Source: Echinococcus granulosus | Lineage: Eukaryota; Platyhelminthes; Cestoda; Cyclophyllidea; Taeniidae | DNA length: 64,000 nt | Reading direction: 5' to 3' | Assembly: GCF_000524195.1 (NCBI RefSeq) | Contig: NW_020170426.1 | Location: forward strand, 248,712 to 312,711 | Shown here: in pieces, positions 49,201 through 61,740 of the stretch | Position numbering within the stretch: position 1 is the stretch's first letter | Layout: the number at the start of each line of letters is the position of its first letter | Notes under the pieces: generated by a model | Database searches by the model: none | The model's input: the letters and a program-made list of their open reading frames with translations, nothing else | What the model was told of the DNA's origin: nothing | Position numbers and translations under genes: made by a program

Positions 49201-52200
49201 CCTAGAAGTATGGGATAATTTCAGGAGTGTATGGACTGTTTGAGGATGACGAGTGATGGATATGTTCGCCCAACGAACTTTGGAAAACGAGGCCATTCCT
49301 CATACCAACCCACTCACGCAGTTAGCCAGCAAGCAACCCCCCTTTCTATAATGTAGAAGAAAAGTAGAGAAAAACGAATTGAGAATTGTCCAAACTCATT
49401 ATCCTCCATTAATGCTTGAGGGTAAAACCTGCTTACCTCTTGTAATTTCCACAACCTGCCATACACTAAACTTGTAATTCCCACTTTAATCCCATATTAT
49501 TTTAAGCACTAGAGTGGCATATTTCTCAATCTTTAAAATCGAGAACAGTGGGTTTCTCTGAGCATCTGTATCCATTATCGAGTGATTCACCAGCAGGATA
49601 AATTCATTTCAACCAAATTCCGGCTGGAAGGTTCCCTCGCCACATCCCCAACACACGCATGACGAGAATTTTCTGCCTCAGGTTTGGAATTGAGGCAGAA
49701 TCAGGCAAGCCCAAGTCACATCCATCAATTATATTCAACCAACATTGGCGGAAAATAGTAAACAGAACAAGACACACCGTGCCGATAGACTGACGTGTAT
49801 CTGGGCTTGGTAAATCGTAGAAACAATGGTGCCTTCCAGGTCTTCGCACATAACAGGTCATTGAAGCAAGCTATACTGAAAACACAAAACTAGTCAGCGG
49901 GTCTGGCTACAGCTTTTCAAGACTGTTTGTTTCCACTCTGAGCGATATGGCCAACCTATCAACATTCACCATAAATGGATGGACTAATGGACTAAGCTGT
50001 CGTTTCCAGTGAATTCTTTGTGCTTTCAGATGATCAGAGGTTCATACCAAGGACAACTTTAATGTTCTTTTAGGAAACATTCGGTGACCACAGAAGTTTG
50101 TGTTTTGTATCTCCACCAGGGGGTTTGACTTCATTGCCAAAAGTAGTGCAGGCTTCATTTCACCTCCAGTTGTGTCATCACAGATTCTTTTATAAATAGA
50201 CGTCAGCTGTAAGAGTCTGTTTGCAGTCTTGGATGTATCAACGCCTTGCATTTTATGCAAATAAGGGTTAATCACACCATCGGCACGCTGTCCGTATCTT
50301 ACCGATGGTGCTTGGCTTCACTGCAGTGCGCTGTTAATCACCTCACCATGCGTAAGAATGAACGAGTAAATATTTAACATAAGCATTCAGCCAGAATGTA
50401 GTTTCCTGGGGCATTTTAGAGCCACTCCACACCTTATCTCAAAATTGAATGTTATGGCTCCCAAAGGTACACCACACTCAGATACTGATGTAGTTTCGTT
50501 CAATGGAGTTACCGAAATTTCAATCCTCATACTGCAGGAAAGAGCGCCAAGTTCTGAATCTACCTGATTTTGCCGCCAATATTGTACGTCATTTATGAGT
50601 ATATTCAAATATTCTAAACTATATTTCTTCCAAAAAAATGGGCAGGTTTTTATTTTATGGCGTCATAGCTATCCATTCATACCTTGATGCACTACATCCC
50701 AATTTTTTGTTGCATTGCTGGCAATGTCTGGAACCAAAGAAAAAGTTTCTGTTTCGATTTTCCAGAGAATAATTTTCTTACGACCAATGCTCGAACATTC
50801 TAGAGCCTCCTGTTTGGTCAGTATCAGGTGTAGATGGGCGTAACTGAGCTGATAATCACTATAAAGTCAAGGCCGATTAAACACTATGACTGCTCGACCA
50901 TGGGGCCACCTTGTGTCCCCCGCGCTCATCCACTAATTACGTGTGCATACCTCCGTTGACTCTGCTTTCTTACACTAGCACAGAAAGCAATTAAAACGCC
51001 TTCAAGTAAGTGATTATCAGAGAACCAATGTTTCGCAATGAATTGGTGCATTTTTCAATGTTCCTTCCTAAAAAATCCTTTTAAAGGCTTGAGAAATTGC
51101 ATCTTGTGACTACAGAAGGAATGCGATCATCCTGCTTGGTGCACTAAGGATGCTAAATTCCCCCTTTGGAACCAGTAAAATAGTAGCTCTGTTAAACATC
51201 ATCCCATGTGACTCGATATAAATTATTTGAACTATGTGAAAATTTGCTAAAAGGCCTTTTTCTTCCAGGATCAGTGAATGCACAAAATTGCTTTCTCCCT
51301 TTCCTGCTCCCCAATTTTGACAAATTAAAACTTTGCAATGGTAAATAAACAAATAAGCTTTATCTCAAAAATTGGATTTTGACTATGCGTAGAATTTACT
51401 TACAATGAATTAGCCTTTCCTGTGAGTGACTGCGCCATAAAGCAAGCCTTTATTCGGAATACCAAGTTATTACATACCGCAGCGCCCCTAGACCTTACCA
51501 AAGGCAAAAGAGGACAATATTGGAGCAGAATAAGTGTTATCGAAGTGTAGAAGAGCTGGGGGGTTACTGGCGTAGCCTGGAGGCCATACCACCCATCAAG
51601 GGTACATAAGCGGGGTCCATAAGTGTCCTTGAAGCCAAAACGATGAGGTAAGCAACTAACCAAAGCATTACAATATCTTTTTACTCTTTATATTCTGACA
51701 TACTCCTTCCTCTTACTACAACCGCAGAGAAGACTCCGGGTGCTACACACAGGACTTAACAACCAAAAGCACCTTGTTTAACCACGTGATAACTGGTCAC
51801 GTTGGTATTTATAAAAATGTTTTAAATTTAACAAGTTAATGTTTATGAATCTGTCTTTTTCCTTCAGCGCCTCCGCGTTTAAGTGATTTTTGCTTGGCCT
51901 TAACTGCTTTACAATAATTAATAGCACTGTACTTCTAAAAGGCCCATCGCAAAAAATTTTCAATGGGGAATTTTCATTTTTTTTGGAGCACAATAGGTAA
52001 AGATGAAGTTGATCAAAAGTTAAAAATTAACAGTGAAAAGTAAGAACTCATCTAATAAGCGTTCAGGAGACCATAATTAGCTTTGCCAGGATCTTTATCG
52101 ATGACAGAGCAAGGGCGGTTAGATTCGTCTCAAGACGAAGACGTCAACAAGCCATAATTTCCTAAAAATGACCAACTAGTGAAATTCAAAAGTCCGACAT

Positions 52201-53155
52201 CAGCATATAGCTAAAGAGCAGATGGATGATATTCCTCCGCTTTGAGCTGAGTGTTTTCCATAAATTAAAAAAAGTGCGGCTCGCGAATGTAGAACCAGAG
52301 AAAATGGACTAATCTACAGCGATGAATACCCGTGATTTCCCATCCAATTCTTCACTTCGCCAAAGACGTGAATTCCTTCCAAATTAGTGATTGACAGCTG
52401 TTTTACTCCAGTTAGAAACGTTCTCTTCGAATTGCACTTTGTTTTTAATACCTGTGTAGTATCAGTTAGCCACTTTTGAAATGATCAATGCAGAGAACAG
52501 TAATTCGAGGAGAGCAAAACTAACTACCGTAGGACGAGGCTCGTATGTCTTCTCCTCTTTGGTCCTCATACTCTTAGAACACCCAGATTTGGTTTGATTT
52601 TGACGCGTTTATTATGGCAAGTAGATGGGGAAAGCCAGTACAGAGTTTAGGGGGTATAAACACGTACCGCTCTCAGTTTTGCGGAAAGTTGACTCCTTAG
52701 TCACGAAATTCGATTCGTACCCCTGTCTCCTCTCTGAAATAAACATTGAAACCATATAAGCATTACACCACATTGTTTGTCGTTTTCAGCAGCACACCGA
52801 GTAGTTGGGATTGTTTTGCAGACGTATAATTTTTAAACAATAAACAAGCACTCTAAAATTAAGATTACTATCAAATTCCATTTTCCAGTATATAAAACAA
52901 AACAGTAAGGATCACTTTCATTACTTCCGACGTCTTATGGGTGTGTGCAGCACTTTCCGAATCAAGCAAATGCTTTTTAAAAGTTCCGTAAGAAAATACC
53001 TTAAATATGCCTTACCTATAGTACTTTGACCTCTTCAGATCTAAATCGCATTGTTTTTGTGGTTAATGATTTTGTTCTGCCCAGCGGGCATTCTGAAAAC
53101 CGCGGCTTGTCCAATCCACGCCAGGCATAGTCACGATCTCCTCCTCGTTTATAAA
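46280..53155. other. 6.9 kb intergenic region, no gene seen
   Basis: Upstream of both the PDZ gene (leftward) and PSMB7 (rightward), so it should carry two promoters. Candidate frames at 47293-47535, 49604-49861, 51400-51663 and others lack motifs, and no exon chain can be built. Nothing else is recognised. Confidence 0.55.
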
Positions 53156-54381
53156 ATGGATTCCCAGCTGGTCGATCTTCCAAAGGGAGGATTTGTTTAT
53201 GATAATTGTCGCAGGTGCGCTGTTTTACTCATATTACGCGTGGTAGAAATGCGAATCTTTCCAAACTTTCGGACCTGCCTTTCAAGATGACTAAGACAGG
53301 CACAACTCTAGCTGCGGTCACATTTGATGTACGCCAATCACCCTATCTAATTGCAGTTTAGGGTGGAATAGTGCTTGGTGCGGATACAAGGACAACAGAG
53401 GGCTCAATAATTGCCAGTGGTTGCTGTGAAAAAATCCACTATATTGCTGACAACATTTAGTACACTTTCTTCATATTTTATCAAACATTTGTAAATAGTT
53501 GCTGTGGCGCAGGTACTGCGGCAGACACTCACCAAGTCACTCGGATGGTTTCGTCTCAAATCGAACTTCACAGGCTGAACACTGGACGTAAACCACGTGT
53601 TATCACCGCCCTTCGTCTTCTCAAACAACACCTGTTCAAGTATCAAGTGAGTAATCTGCTTCCTTGGTGCATTCATTTTATAGGGCCATATTGGGGCAGC
53701 ATGTATCTTGGGAGGTGTAGATAACTTTGGACCTCACCTCTACGGCGTCTATCCTCATGGATCAAGCGATAAAGTCCCCTACACAACCATGGGCAGCGGC
53801 TCTTTAGCTTCTATGGCTGTCCTTGAAACTAAATATCGACCGGACTTGAGTGTATGTCCAAATTTCTGTGGTCTTTGTCATTTAATCCCCCTTTTCCTCT
53901 TAATGTGTTTAAATTCTACTTCTTTACTATTAACTGGTTTGATTCTACGTTAGTTTTGGAAACCTTATTCTGTCTGGACCACCCAATAGGATTCTGCCTA
54001 GAATATTTTATTGTTCCAGAGGGAAGATGCGATGGAGCTTGTTAGACAGGCCATTCTCGCGGGTGTTTTCAATGACTTGTACTCCGGAACTGGGGTAGAC
54101 CTTTGCGTAATTACCAGCAAAGGCACGGAATTTCTTCGGCGCTACGACGTCGCCAATGTGAAGGGTGTTCGGTGAGTGCAATTATATCCAATCACATTGA
54201 GAAATGCACCTCAAGCTCACGAGATGTTAACCCAGGAATGCTGTATTTCAGCGCAAGAAGTTACTTGCCGAAGCCGGGAACCACCAAGTGCACCAAATCA
54301 GAGGTCAAAAGAATAGAGTATGAAGTCGTTTCGACCCGTGTGATTAGAGATATGGAGGAACGTGAGCCCATGGTTATGTAA
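53156..54381 (+). CDS. PSMB7: Proteasome subunit beta type 7 (trypsin-like active subunit), complete
   Basis: Seven exons with perfect phase continuity: 53156-53214, 53247-53328, 53362-53459, 53499-53646, 53684-53851, 54020-54171 and 54252-54381. They encode 278 residues, against about 277 in human. This is the beta2 subunit of the 20S core, which cuts after basic residues. The propeptide begins [17 protein letters not shown] and ends at Lys-Thr-Gly. The mature N-terminal catalytic Thr follows (TTLAAVTF). Downstream are [13 protein letters not shown] with the catalytic Asp, CCEKIHYI with the active-site Lys, [17 protein letters not shown]-like [14 protein letters not shown], and [13 protein letters not shown] with the conserved Ser. 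The long C-terminal arm, which in human wraps the neighbouring subunit, is present. Introns 1-4 are only 32, 33, 39 and 37 nt. A complete, functional gene. Confidence 0.97.
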
Positions 54382-57300
54382 ACCTGAATTTTCCTTTGTT
54401 CTTTCTTGCATCCCGTTCTCACTAATAATGTCGCTTCTTTGACGAATACTTTATGCACATGAGGGGTGATTCGTCACTTATCGGAACTAGGATATGTGAA
54501 GCATCAGGTTCCTATTTCAAAAGGCCAATTTTGTAGGTCGTAAATCCATTCGTTCTGCCGACCGGAAAGATTCTTCACATAAATGCGCCAAACAGGCAAC
54601 GCTCACGAAATCACAGGCGGTGATATTGACTTGTTTTTCTCCTATAATTGAGAATAACCTCAGCCGGTGGGGAGGAGAAGGTGCTTACTGTGGACAGTCT
54701 CGACAAAAGACAGGAGAAAGTTGAATTCGTCGTCATCATAGCGTTGGGGAAGGAATTTTCTGTGGGTCTTCAGTCGAAGTAATAAGCTGGTTATTATGTT
54801 AAGTAGCCGGACTCAGCTAAGAATTCGTCGATAGCTTCTCCTGAAGGGTCAACGACGCGCCTGTGATTTAATGGAAAAAGCTCGAAATTCTGGAATGAAT
54901 GTGGTGTGCAGACAGTAAGGGGTGGAATTCTTACAATAACTGACATTGTGGATGTCATAATATAGCTCGGCGCGGGTCCCTCTTGCTCGTCTCAGCCCAA
55001 AAGTGCCACCCCACTCATCTACGCGATTTGTGAGATTTATAATACTCTAGAGTATGTAGTGAATCACGTAAATTAGAGATACCCGGTATCCTCCGCAAAA
55101 AGATGTTGGTAATAACGTGGAAACACTAACCATACCACAGAACTTGGAATAAACGGTTTGCAAGTGCTAAAATTAGCTATACAATCTTCGTGGCAGCGTC
55201 AAGCGAATTCAGTTCCATAGTACCGCAGTTTTCATTTCCTTGAATAATTATCAAGCCTTGTCATGACAGGAGTGGAGCATCTGTCACGGATGGAGATTCT
55301 GGGCAGACTTCGGTTACGTGTTCTATAGGAATGCTATTAACAACCAAGCCAAACTTGAATGATTAAGAAAAAGTATATTACAGATCTGCCTTCAGTATCT
55401 ATATGCTTCACCTCTCCACTTGGCAATGAGAACTCGGGTAGATAGATGACTAGACAGCACCGCGCCGAGGGTGAACCAAAAAAGCGAAACGGATGTGAAG
55501 AATTAACTACGCAAAACTATTTTAAGTCTTATTTGTTTATTAAGTGGCTCCGCTTCCGGACTCGTAATCTTACGAATAGATATTGCCGTACGAGGTGGCC
55601 CCGTTGTAGAGCGTCGTACTGACTGGTCTTGGGGAGTACGAAGCTAGTTCAACTTTCTCTACCCCACTGCAGTCCACAAGTAAGTCTAAACTGTTAAGAT
55701 GCATGGATGATGTTGGGATGAAATGCCTTCTCACATGCAGGAAAACTCAATGACTGACTGCGGATGATTTTCAATGCACCGACTAACGACGTTACGACGA
55801 CTGACGCAAGAGGTTGACCTAGGGGAGCGCCAGAGATGACATGATTTAGTATTTTGTTGACTTTGGTATCTGAAGGTTGTTATTTCCAGCCTGCAGTATG
55901 GCCTTTGGGCTATGCTGGAGGCCTTGGAGCGCTACAGGCCTCACATGTTTCAAAACAGTTCAGTCAATCGCTAATATTTCACACCCTATCTGGAAGTTGG
56001 TCAAAAGGCCCAAAATAATGCACCTAAGCTAGTTCAGAGGTGGGTTTGCTTCTTCAGCATTGCAAATAGTCCTCTCTTAGTAAGGCTCGTTGTGAGGAGC
56101 CTGGTCAACCGGTTTACCTCTTTTCTACCTTTATACAACAATTACTCTTTTCCACACGTGCGCCAGTCTTCCATAAAATCAAACACTAGAGACCAAATTT
56201 TTGAAGTAATAAGACTGTGAAAAATTCCTCGTAAAATTTCTGCATTGATCCTGTTTCAACACAGTAAGGTGGCGGACGGTTTAATCGGAATGTACTTCAC
56301 TTCACAGGGTGGTACCAATACCTAATACTGAAAGCTAAGTAGTAGATTCTACCATCCCTCCAGAAGAAAATGGATTTTACCATCTTTGGAACGATTGTCA
56401 AAGAATCATCATAAAGTTTTCCAAGAGTTAAACTGAAGCACATTTCATGAAGTGCATGAAATATAATGACGCGTCGCAATTTCGGCAATAGAACAGGGTA
56501 CAACTAAGCTTGGCAGACGAGGGAAAAGTTCATGAGGTTCTTGACATAGTCCACAGCGATGGCTTGCTGAAACATGTAGAGACTTGTAAAATGGGATTGT
56601 CTGTAGGCATTATTAAGCATAATTATGCGTCAGTCAGTCTCTCGGTGCGGGACCCTTTACCATGTTCCCCATTATTTCCGAATTTCTTGCTAAAACCTGC
56701 TTCAAAAACGCGCAGTCCAGGACCAGATTATCAAGCTCGACCTCGACGGCTAATTACTCGAAAGACTCATCACGTTTGTGAAGGCTTCTCCCCTCATCAG
56801 GAGGAATCAGGTACCTGTACTAGCGCGTAAATTTCAAATTAACGTGGAAGAAACCCCATTTACACTCAGCGCGAGTGATGAAACAAGCGTAGATCTAAAT
56901 CAGTCAAAAACACCGTGGTCTTTAGCTAGCAATTAACATCCGCATACGTGCATTCCCTCTTCTCTCCATCATCGGGTGGACTGCTTGCTGACCGATTTGC
57001 AGTGCGAAAAGAATCTGTTGCTTCGTTTCTTAAGCGAACGGAGGTGCCACTGATTGACTTTACTATCCACACTCTTAAGGCACCCAAAACCTCGATTTTA
57101 CAAAAAATGCTTGTGCAGACTCACGAAACCTCATCCCACTGCATGGTGCAGCGGACTACAGAAAGCCGTGTGCTTGCTGTGGACCGGACGGCGGGTACAG
57201 CTGAGAATGTGAAGGACAAACATCCTGAAGAGCATCCAGAAATAACTGATCAGCGAAGATTCAATTTGCATTCTCACTAAATAGCACACAGCAGACCCCG

Positions 57301-57843
57301 TACCTTGGCATGCACCTTGAACAATCAGTTTCGAACAAAGCACACGTTACACTAAGTACCACATTACGATCATGTTTTTGTACAGTTTCAACAACGCCAT
57401 GGATCACAGTCAATAAAGTGGGACAGGAGGTCTCTCAACGCTGCATAGGTAATAACACAGCTGGGTCAATCATATCTGTTCATAAGTATATACAGAAACA
57501 CAGTCTAGAAAATACTTGAGAGGTCGTTCCTTGCAGCTGAGGTCGTGGAGGAGCGCGAAGTAACTGACGGGTAGGAGGCTCCGACACTGTCAGGGTGCTT
57601 TGGAGCCTCCTCGCGCTGGAAAGTATCAAAAAAAGAGGCAACATAACGCTCTCGTTTAGGTTATTAATAAGTCAGGAATGGTATCAATATTGCAATGCAG
57701 TAGAATACGGGGTTTGTTTCGCAAAATTTTGCAAGTTTTGTGATATTTAAAACGTCAAAGTGTTTATCATTTAATTATAAAGGGATTCTAAATAGGAAAT
57801 AAGGATAATGAAATGCCTAAACAATAGTACCAATGAAATTGAA
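54382..57843. other. Convergent intergenic region, no gene seen
   Basis: Lies between the 3' ends of PSMB7 and the cyclin T-like gene. Frames at 56510-56830 and 56948-57280 (about 106-110 residues) start on non-ATG codons and show no known motif or splice partners. The 55.5-56.1 kb part is less AT-rich and could be a decayed repeat, but I cannot match it to anything. Confidence 0.5.
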
Positions 57844-59049
57844 TTATGCCCTTCCACAAAACACCCCATGAAAGCAGAAAACTAAATCTGAGCAAACCTT
57901 AAATGCAGACGCAGAATCGGGATGGGAAGCAACAGGGAAGGGATTTTGATTGTGAATTTGAGGTGGTGGCTGTGACTTTGGCGAACAAACACGTGGCACT
58001 TTCATCCGCGATCGAGAATCATCGTAGATATTACCACTAGCCGCCAACAGCTGTTGACTATTGGTTGAAAATACACCACCGCTAGATGGAGGGAACATAT
58101 TTTTCACATGCTGCCGCTGATTTAACGTGGTCTGAGATTCATAAGGCCGCTTTTCAGATCGATTGTAAGCCTGTGGAGAAGGGTAACAGATAGCAAGGAG
58201 CATCACTAAGAGGATACTATACCACTTATGATTCACTCGTACTAACCCTTCCTGGTTCATTCATTCTCCGAGCCTGTATCGTGGGATCTTCACGTGCGTG
58301 GTGACGATTGAAATTCATTTTCAATGTGTTCTTCACCTGGTTTTTTATTTTGACATCACATGCCTGAAAAGCCTGAGTAAATTCATCGGCCATTTTCCGA
58401 ATCTCCTCCAGCGTGAGGTCACGCGAAAACAACCGGTACCATTCTCCATCTTCACTTTTGATATCGTAATTATTCCACTTGGCAGCAACGTATAAACTAG
58501 TGGCAGCGATAGCTTCCATGGAGTGATGCAAAAGAAGAGTTGTGAAGTGAAGTATATGGGTGCACACAAAGTAGCTTGTATGGGAAACTTGTTTTGGGAA
58601 ATCATTCTGGCGGAGAACATTGATAAGAATCACATGCGGGTGCTTGACATCCATTTTCTGGAAGCCAACAACCATTAGGATAGTGCTTTCGAGCGCGTGG
58701 ATATTCTGAACGATCCGTCGAAACGTAGATGACGATTCGGCAGGCGCGGTTTTTTTAAACACACCATAAGCCACAGATATCAGTAAGGACAATTTCCTAG
58801 AGAAGTCCTCCGTTTTACAGGCGAGATATAAAGAGGCTATGGAGACCATTACAGGTTTGACCGTCTCTGGAGAAAATACTTCGTAAAAATTGTGCATATA
58901 GAAAAGAGCGGCGTTGATAACGACCTGAGTTCTGGGAAGGGTAACCGTACAAAGGAAACTCACGTTGGTATACGTGAACCTATTTCTTGAATCAAACAGG
59001 CACATTGCTGCCGTCTAGCCAAATTCATGCTTCTACTGCTAACTTCCAT
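57844..59049 (-). CDS. Cyclin T-like protein (P-TEFb regulatory subunit)
   Basis: Exons on the minus strand: 59049-58964, 58931-58247 and 58170-57844. The first intron is only 32 nt and restores the frame that reads CACLIQEIGSRIPTTQVVI. This matches the cyclin T/K start of cyclin box 1 (remembered as LLQDMGQRLNVSQLTI). Next come ALFYMHNFY and ASLYLACKTED. The second box has ALESTILMVVGFQ, KHPHVILINVL, HTSYFV and AATSLYVAAKWNNYDI followed by GEWYRLF, the Trp-Tyr region typical of cyclin T. Cyclin T binds CDK9 to form P-TEFb, which releases paused RNA polymerase II. The C-terminal tail is short, Ser/Pro/Gln-rich and ends at TAA (57844-57846), unless a donor after SAFK continues the gene. Vertebrate cyclin T1 has a far longer tail. 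The ATG at 59049 leaves little sequence before box 1, so an extra 5' exon is likely. Confidence 0.88.
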
Positions 59050-60000
59050 AATGAAAGGTGCCGTTATTTCAAAACTGGTTCCACAGGCCGAGGGATAAAT
59101 AGCACATGTAAACACAGTGTAGATTTAGAACCAAAATAACAAAATGCTCACTTAAATGGCAAATTAATTACATAAATACTATGAGAAGAAACTTATAGAT
59201 GGCTCTGGACTTTCCATGTCTGTCAGTTATTGCACGTTACGTACTTTTTTCGCATAAACTTCTTACAAAAACAGTAAAATAGATTTGCGTATAAAGTAAA
59301 GCTTTTGATAAATGATTTTAAGGGGTTAGCAACCATAGATACTTTGCCTAAGATCGAATGCATTAACTTTATTTGTTACAAGTGTAAATTTAAAAACACA
59401 CCTCAAACAGGATTTTGGGTATCGACCAGCCACAGTTCTTTTGTAAGCCAGTAATAAATTATCTGTCATACCCCTTGAAGAAGATTGTGCATTACTCTCC
59501 TTAGCCTTTGCTTGACACTTCTCACACATGTAGCTTAGCCAAAGAGAAAATCTTTAATCGGATAAGTGGTGTGGATTTGTGCAGGGATTCAGCGTTGTAT
59601 ATGGTTACTGTTTGCTTTGTCCTCGGGGTTTAATTTAGTCGGCTCATCCATGAGGTTTACGTATGCTGCCTGCTGCATTCTAAAGGGAAGCTCTCACAAA
59701 CACGTACTATACTGCCATGACTTCTCAATACTTCGGTTGCTCATTTGGCCTTCAGTTCGATTAACAAGCTTTACAGAAGCCCAACCGTTGTAACTCTGCC
59801 AGATTTGCCAACATTTTGATCGTGTCAGTAGTTTAATGCTCTTTTTTGTCCTATGTATACATTCTGCTCATCGTCAAGGAGTTGTGGGGACCTGCAAATG
59901 CAACATTCTGAGAATGAAACATAGATCTAAATATCACACTAGGGGAGACAAAGTATTTTTACAAAAAGTATTCACTATGATTTTTTGCTACTTTTTATAG
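59050..60000. promoter_or_regulatory. Divergent spacer between cyclin T-like gene and unidentified gene
   Basis: Under 1 kb separates two genes transcribed away from each other. It should contain the missing first exon(s) of both and their promoters. A plus-strand frame at 59566-59793 could include 5' coding sequence of the right-hand gene, but I cannot place splice sites with confidence. Confidence 0.35.
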
Positions 60001-61740
60001 TTGGTTGCTGACGCTCGATTTTATGGAAAACTGGCGCCAAGCGGAAGTGAGTGGTCGTTATAAAAAGACCGGTGTGAAGTGAACTGGCAACTGGTTTTCT
60101 GAAAATGAACCTTACTAAGAGAGCAGCATTTGCAATGCTAGAGTTGCATAATCCAGCTCTGAAGTTGCTTAGGTGTCAGATTCATACTGGGGCCTTAATA
60201 ACGGTAAATGGTCGTTAGACAAAATTAAGGATTAGATTCGCCATATTAACAGCTAATGACACTACGCCTTTAAAGGTAATTTTCAGCTTCCTTGTTATTC
60301 AATTATTCTATCCTTAGTAAATACCAATGACAACTCTTATAAATAGTGTTACAGGCTTTTACTGGGGTGAACTTCTAGGGCATTGTTAAAATCGACACAC
60401 ACATTAATATGCTTTTTCTCTCCTAAACACTTAATGGATTCAAAGTGCTTCAACCATATTCATCTAAAACGATTTAACATAGCGTCGAAAGTGAAGGTCA
60501 TCTAGGTCCTATTCAGAGGACTTTGGGTTCTATTTATGTCGTACTGTTGGGGTGATGGCGTCTGTTTCAAACACAGTCCCCCAAATCACGCGATTTCAGA
60601 TTTTTTCGAATATCTACGAACTCAAAATTTTTATGCACAACTTACAAATTGTAAGCTTTGTTTCCAGCATTTCCTAATTCGTCTTTCGAAATAGGCTACT
60701 GGAACGAAGTACAAAATCGAAAAAGTGGACTATTTTACCCGTTATACTGCGCAATATGATCGATTCATGTATAAGAAAGTTATATACAGGTGTTGCGGCA
60801 TTTCATCTGTGTAAGTTTGGGCGTAAGCCTTGGTACATTCAGTAGCAATCCATGTTTTTCCTTTGTAGTTGTTGAAACCAACGGTAACTTCCTTCAGATA
60901 ACGGATTGTGATTCCAGACATACACACGATGGAAAGGTGATCCCTAGAGTGCTCCCTTCAGTTACCTTTGTTGGCGGTATTTGGTGGAACTTACTAAGTA
61001 TTTCATGTCTATAGTCGCTGCTCTTGATCCAGATCCCGAATTTGCAATGACTTTTAAGAACCTATTCGACAATGCTTCCTTTCGTTCATTTGTCGAACTT
61101 CAGGAACAGTTCACTCGATTTGACGAAGTAGGTTATGTAAAAGTATACCGGAACTATTAGATAACCGGCGCGTGCTATATTCGACGTCACACCACAAAGC
61201 TCCCTCATAATCATATAGATCGTGGAACCTGTGTCTACCGACGTCTAACACTCGAATGTAAACACTCCGGTACCTTCAGAAGTCGTTCTACACACGGCGT
61301 ATCCCGGAAGTAGTAGCTCATTTTTGTTGCTCTAGTTTTCTTCTAGGTCGAAGATGATCAACTGCCCATCACGGATAAACTTTATCTACGAGAATGGCGT
61401 CCTAAAGCTTCTCAACTACAACCTTCGTCATAATCATCTTCTCTCTCCAGCTGCAATTCCCAGAGATGAGCCTCTTAATACCGTTTCCAAACGGCGTTTC
61501 CATTTGTGTCGTCCAAGTAGTAAGCGCCGAAACTTAACAGGAGTTCATTCGGATGTAGATAAACATGAAGACAACGTTCCACCTGAACCGACTTCGGATA
61601 CCATTTGGCACACGGGACAGGCCTTAGTTTCTGGAAGTTCAAGCCAAATCAATCCCTTTGTGAGGGTTTCTTCTGAAATGCCGCTGCACTCAAGCAAACT
61701 GCGTCAGCTGATGTCTGAAATGAGGGATAGGTCGTGTTGA
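60001..61740 (+). CDS. Unidentified multi-exon gene, 3' part
   Basis: I do not recognise the protein. Six exons fit by splice signals and phase: 60001-60046, 60124-60172, 60695-60789, 61015-61127, 61347-61398 and 61451-61740, ending in TGA. AATAAA follows at 61860. The predicted chain is mostly helical at first: LVADARFYGKLAPSG, then AFAMLELHNPALKLLRLLE. Next come KKWTILPVILRNMIDSCIRK, DPDPEFAMTFKNLFDNASF and VELQEQFTRFDEVEDDQLP. A basic stretch (SKRRFHLCRPSSKRRN) and a polar C-terminus follow. No signal peptide or membrane segment is seen in the part read. The agreement of five consecutive intron phases argues strongly for a real gene. The 5' exons probably lie before 60001. The 52-nt intron at 61399-61450 is the least certain join. 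Confidence 0.55.

Noticed and set aside
56948..57280. Plus-strand frame of 110 residues, hydrophilic C-terminus
   Set aside because: No ATG at its start, no recognised motif, no exon neighbours; likely chance.
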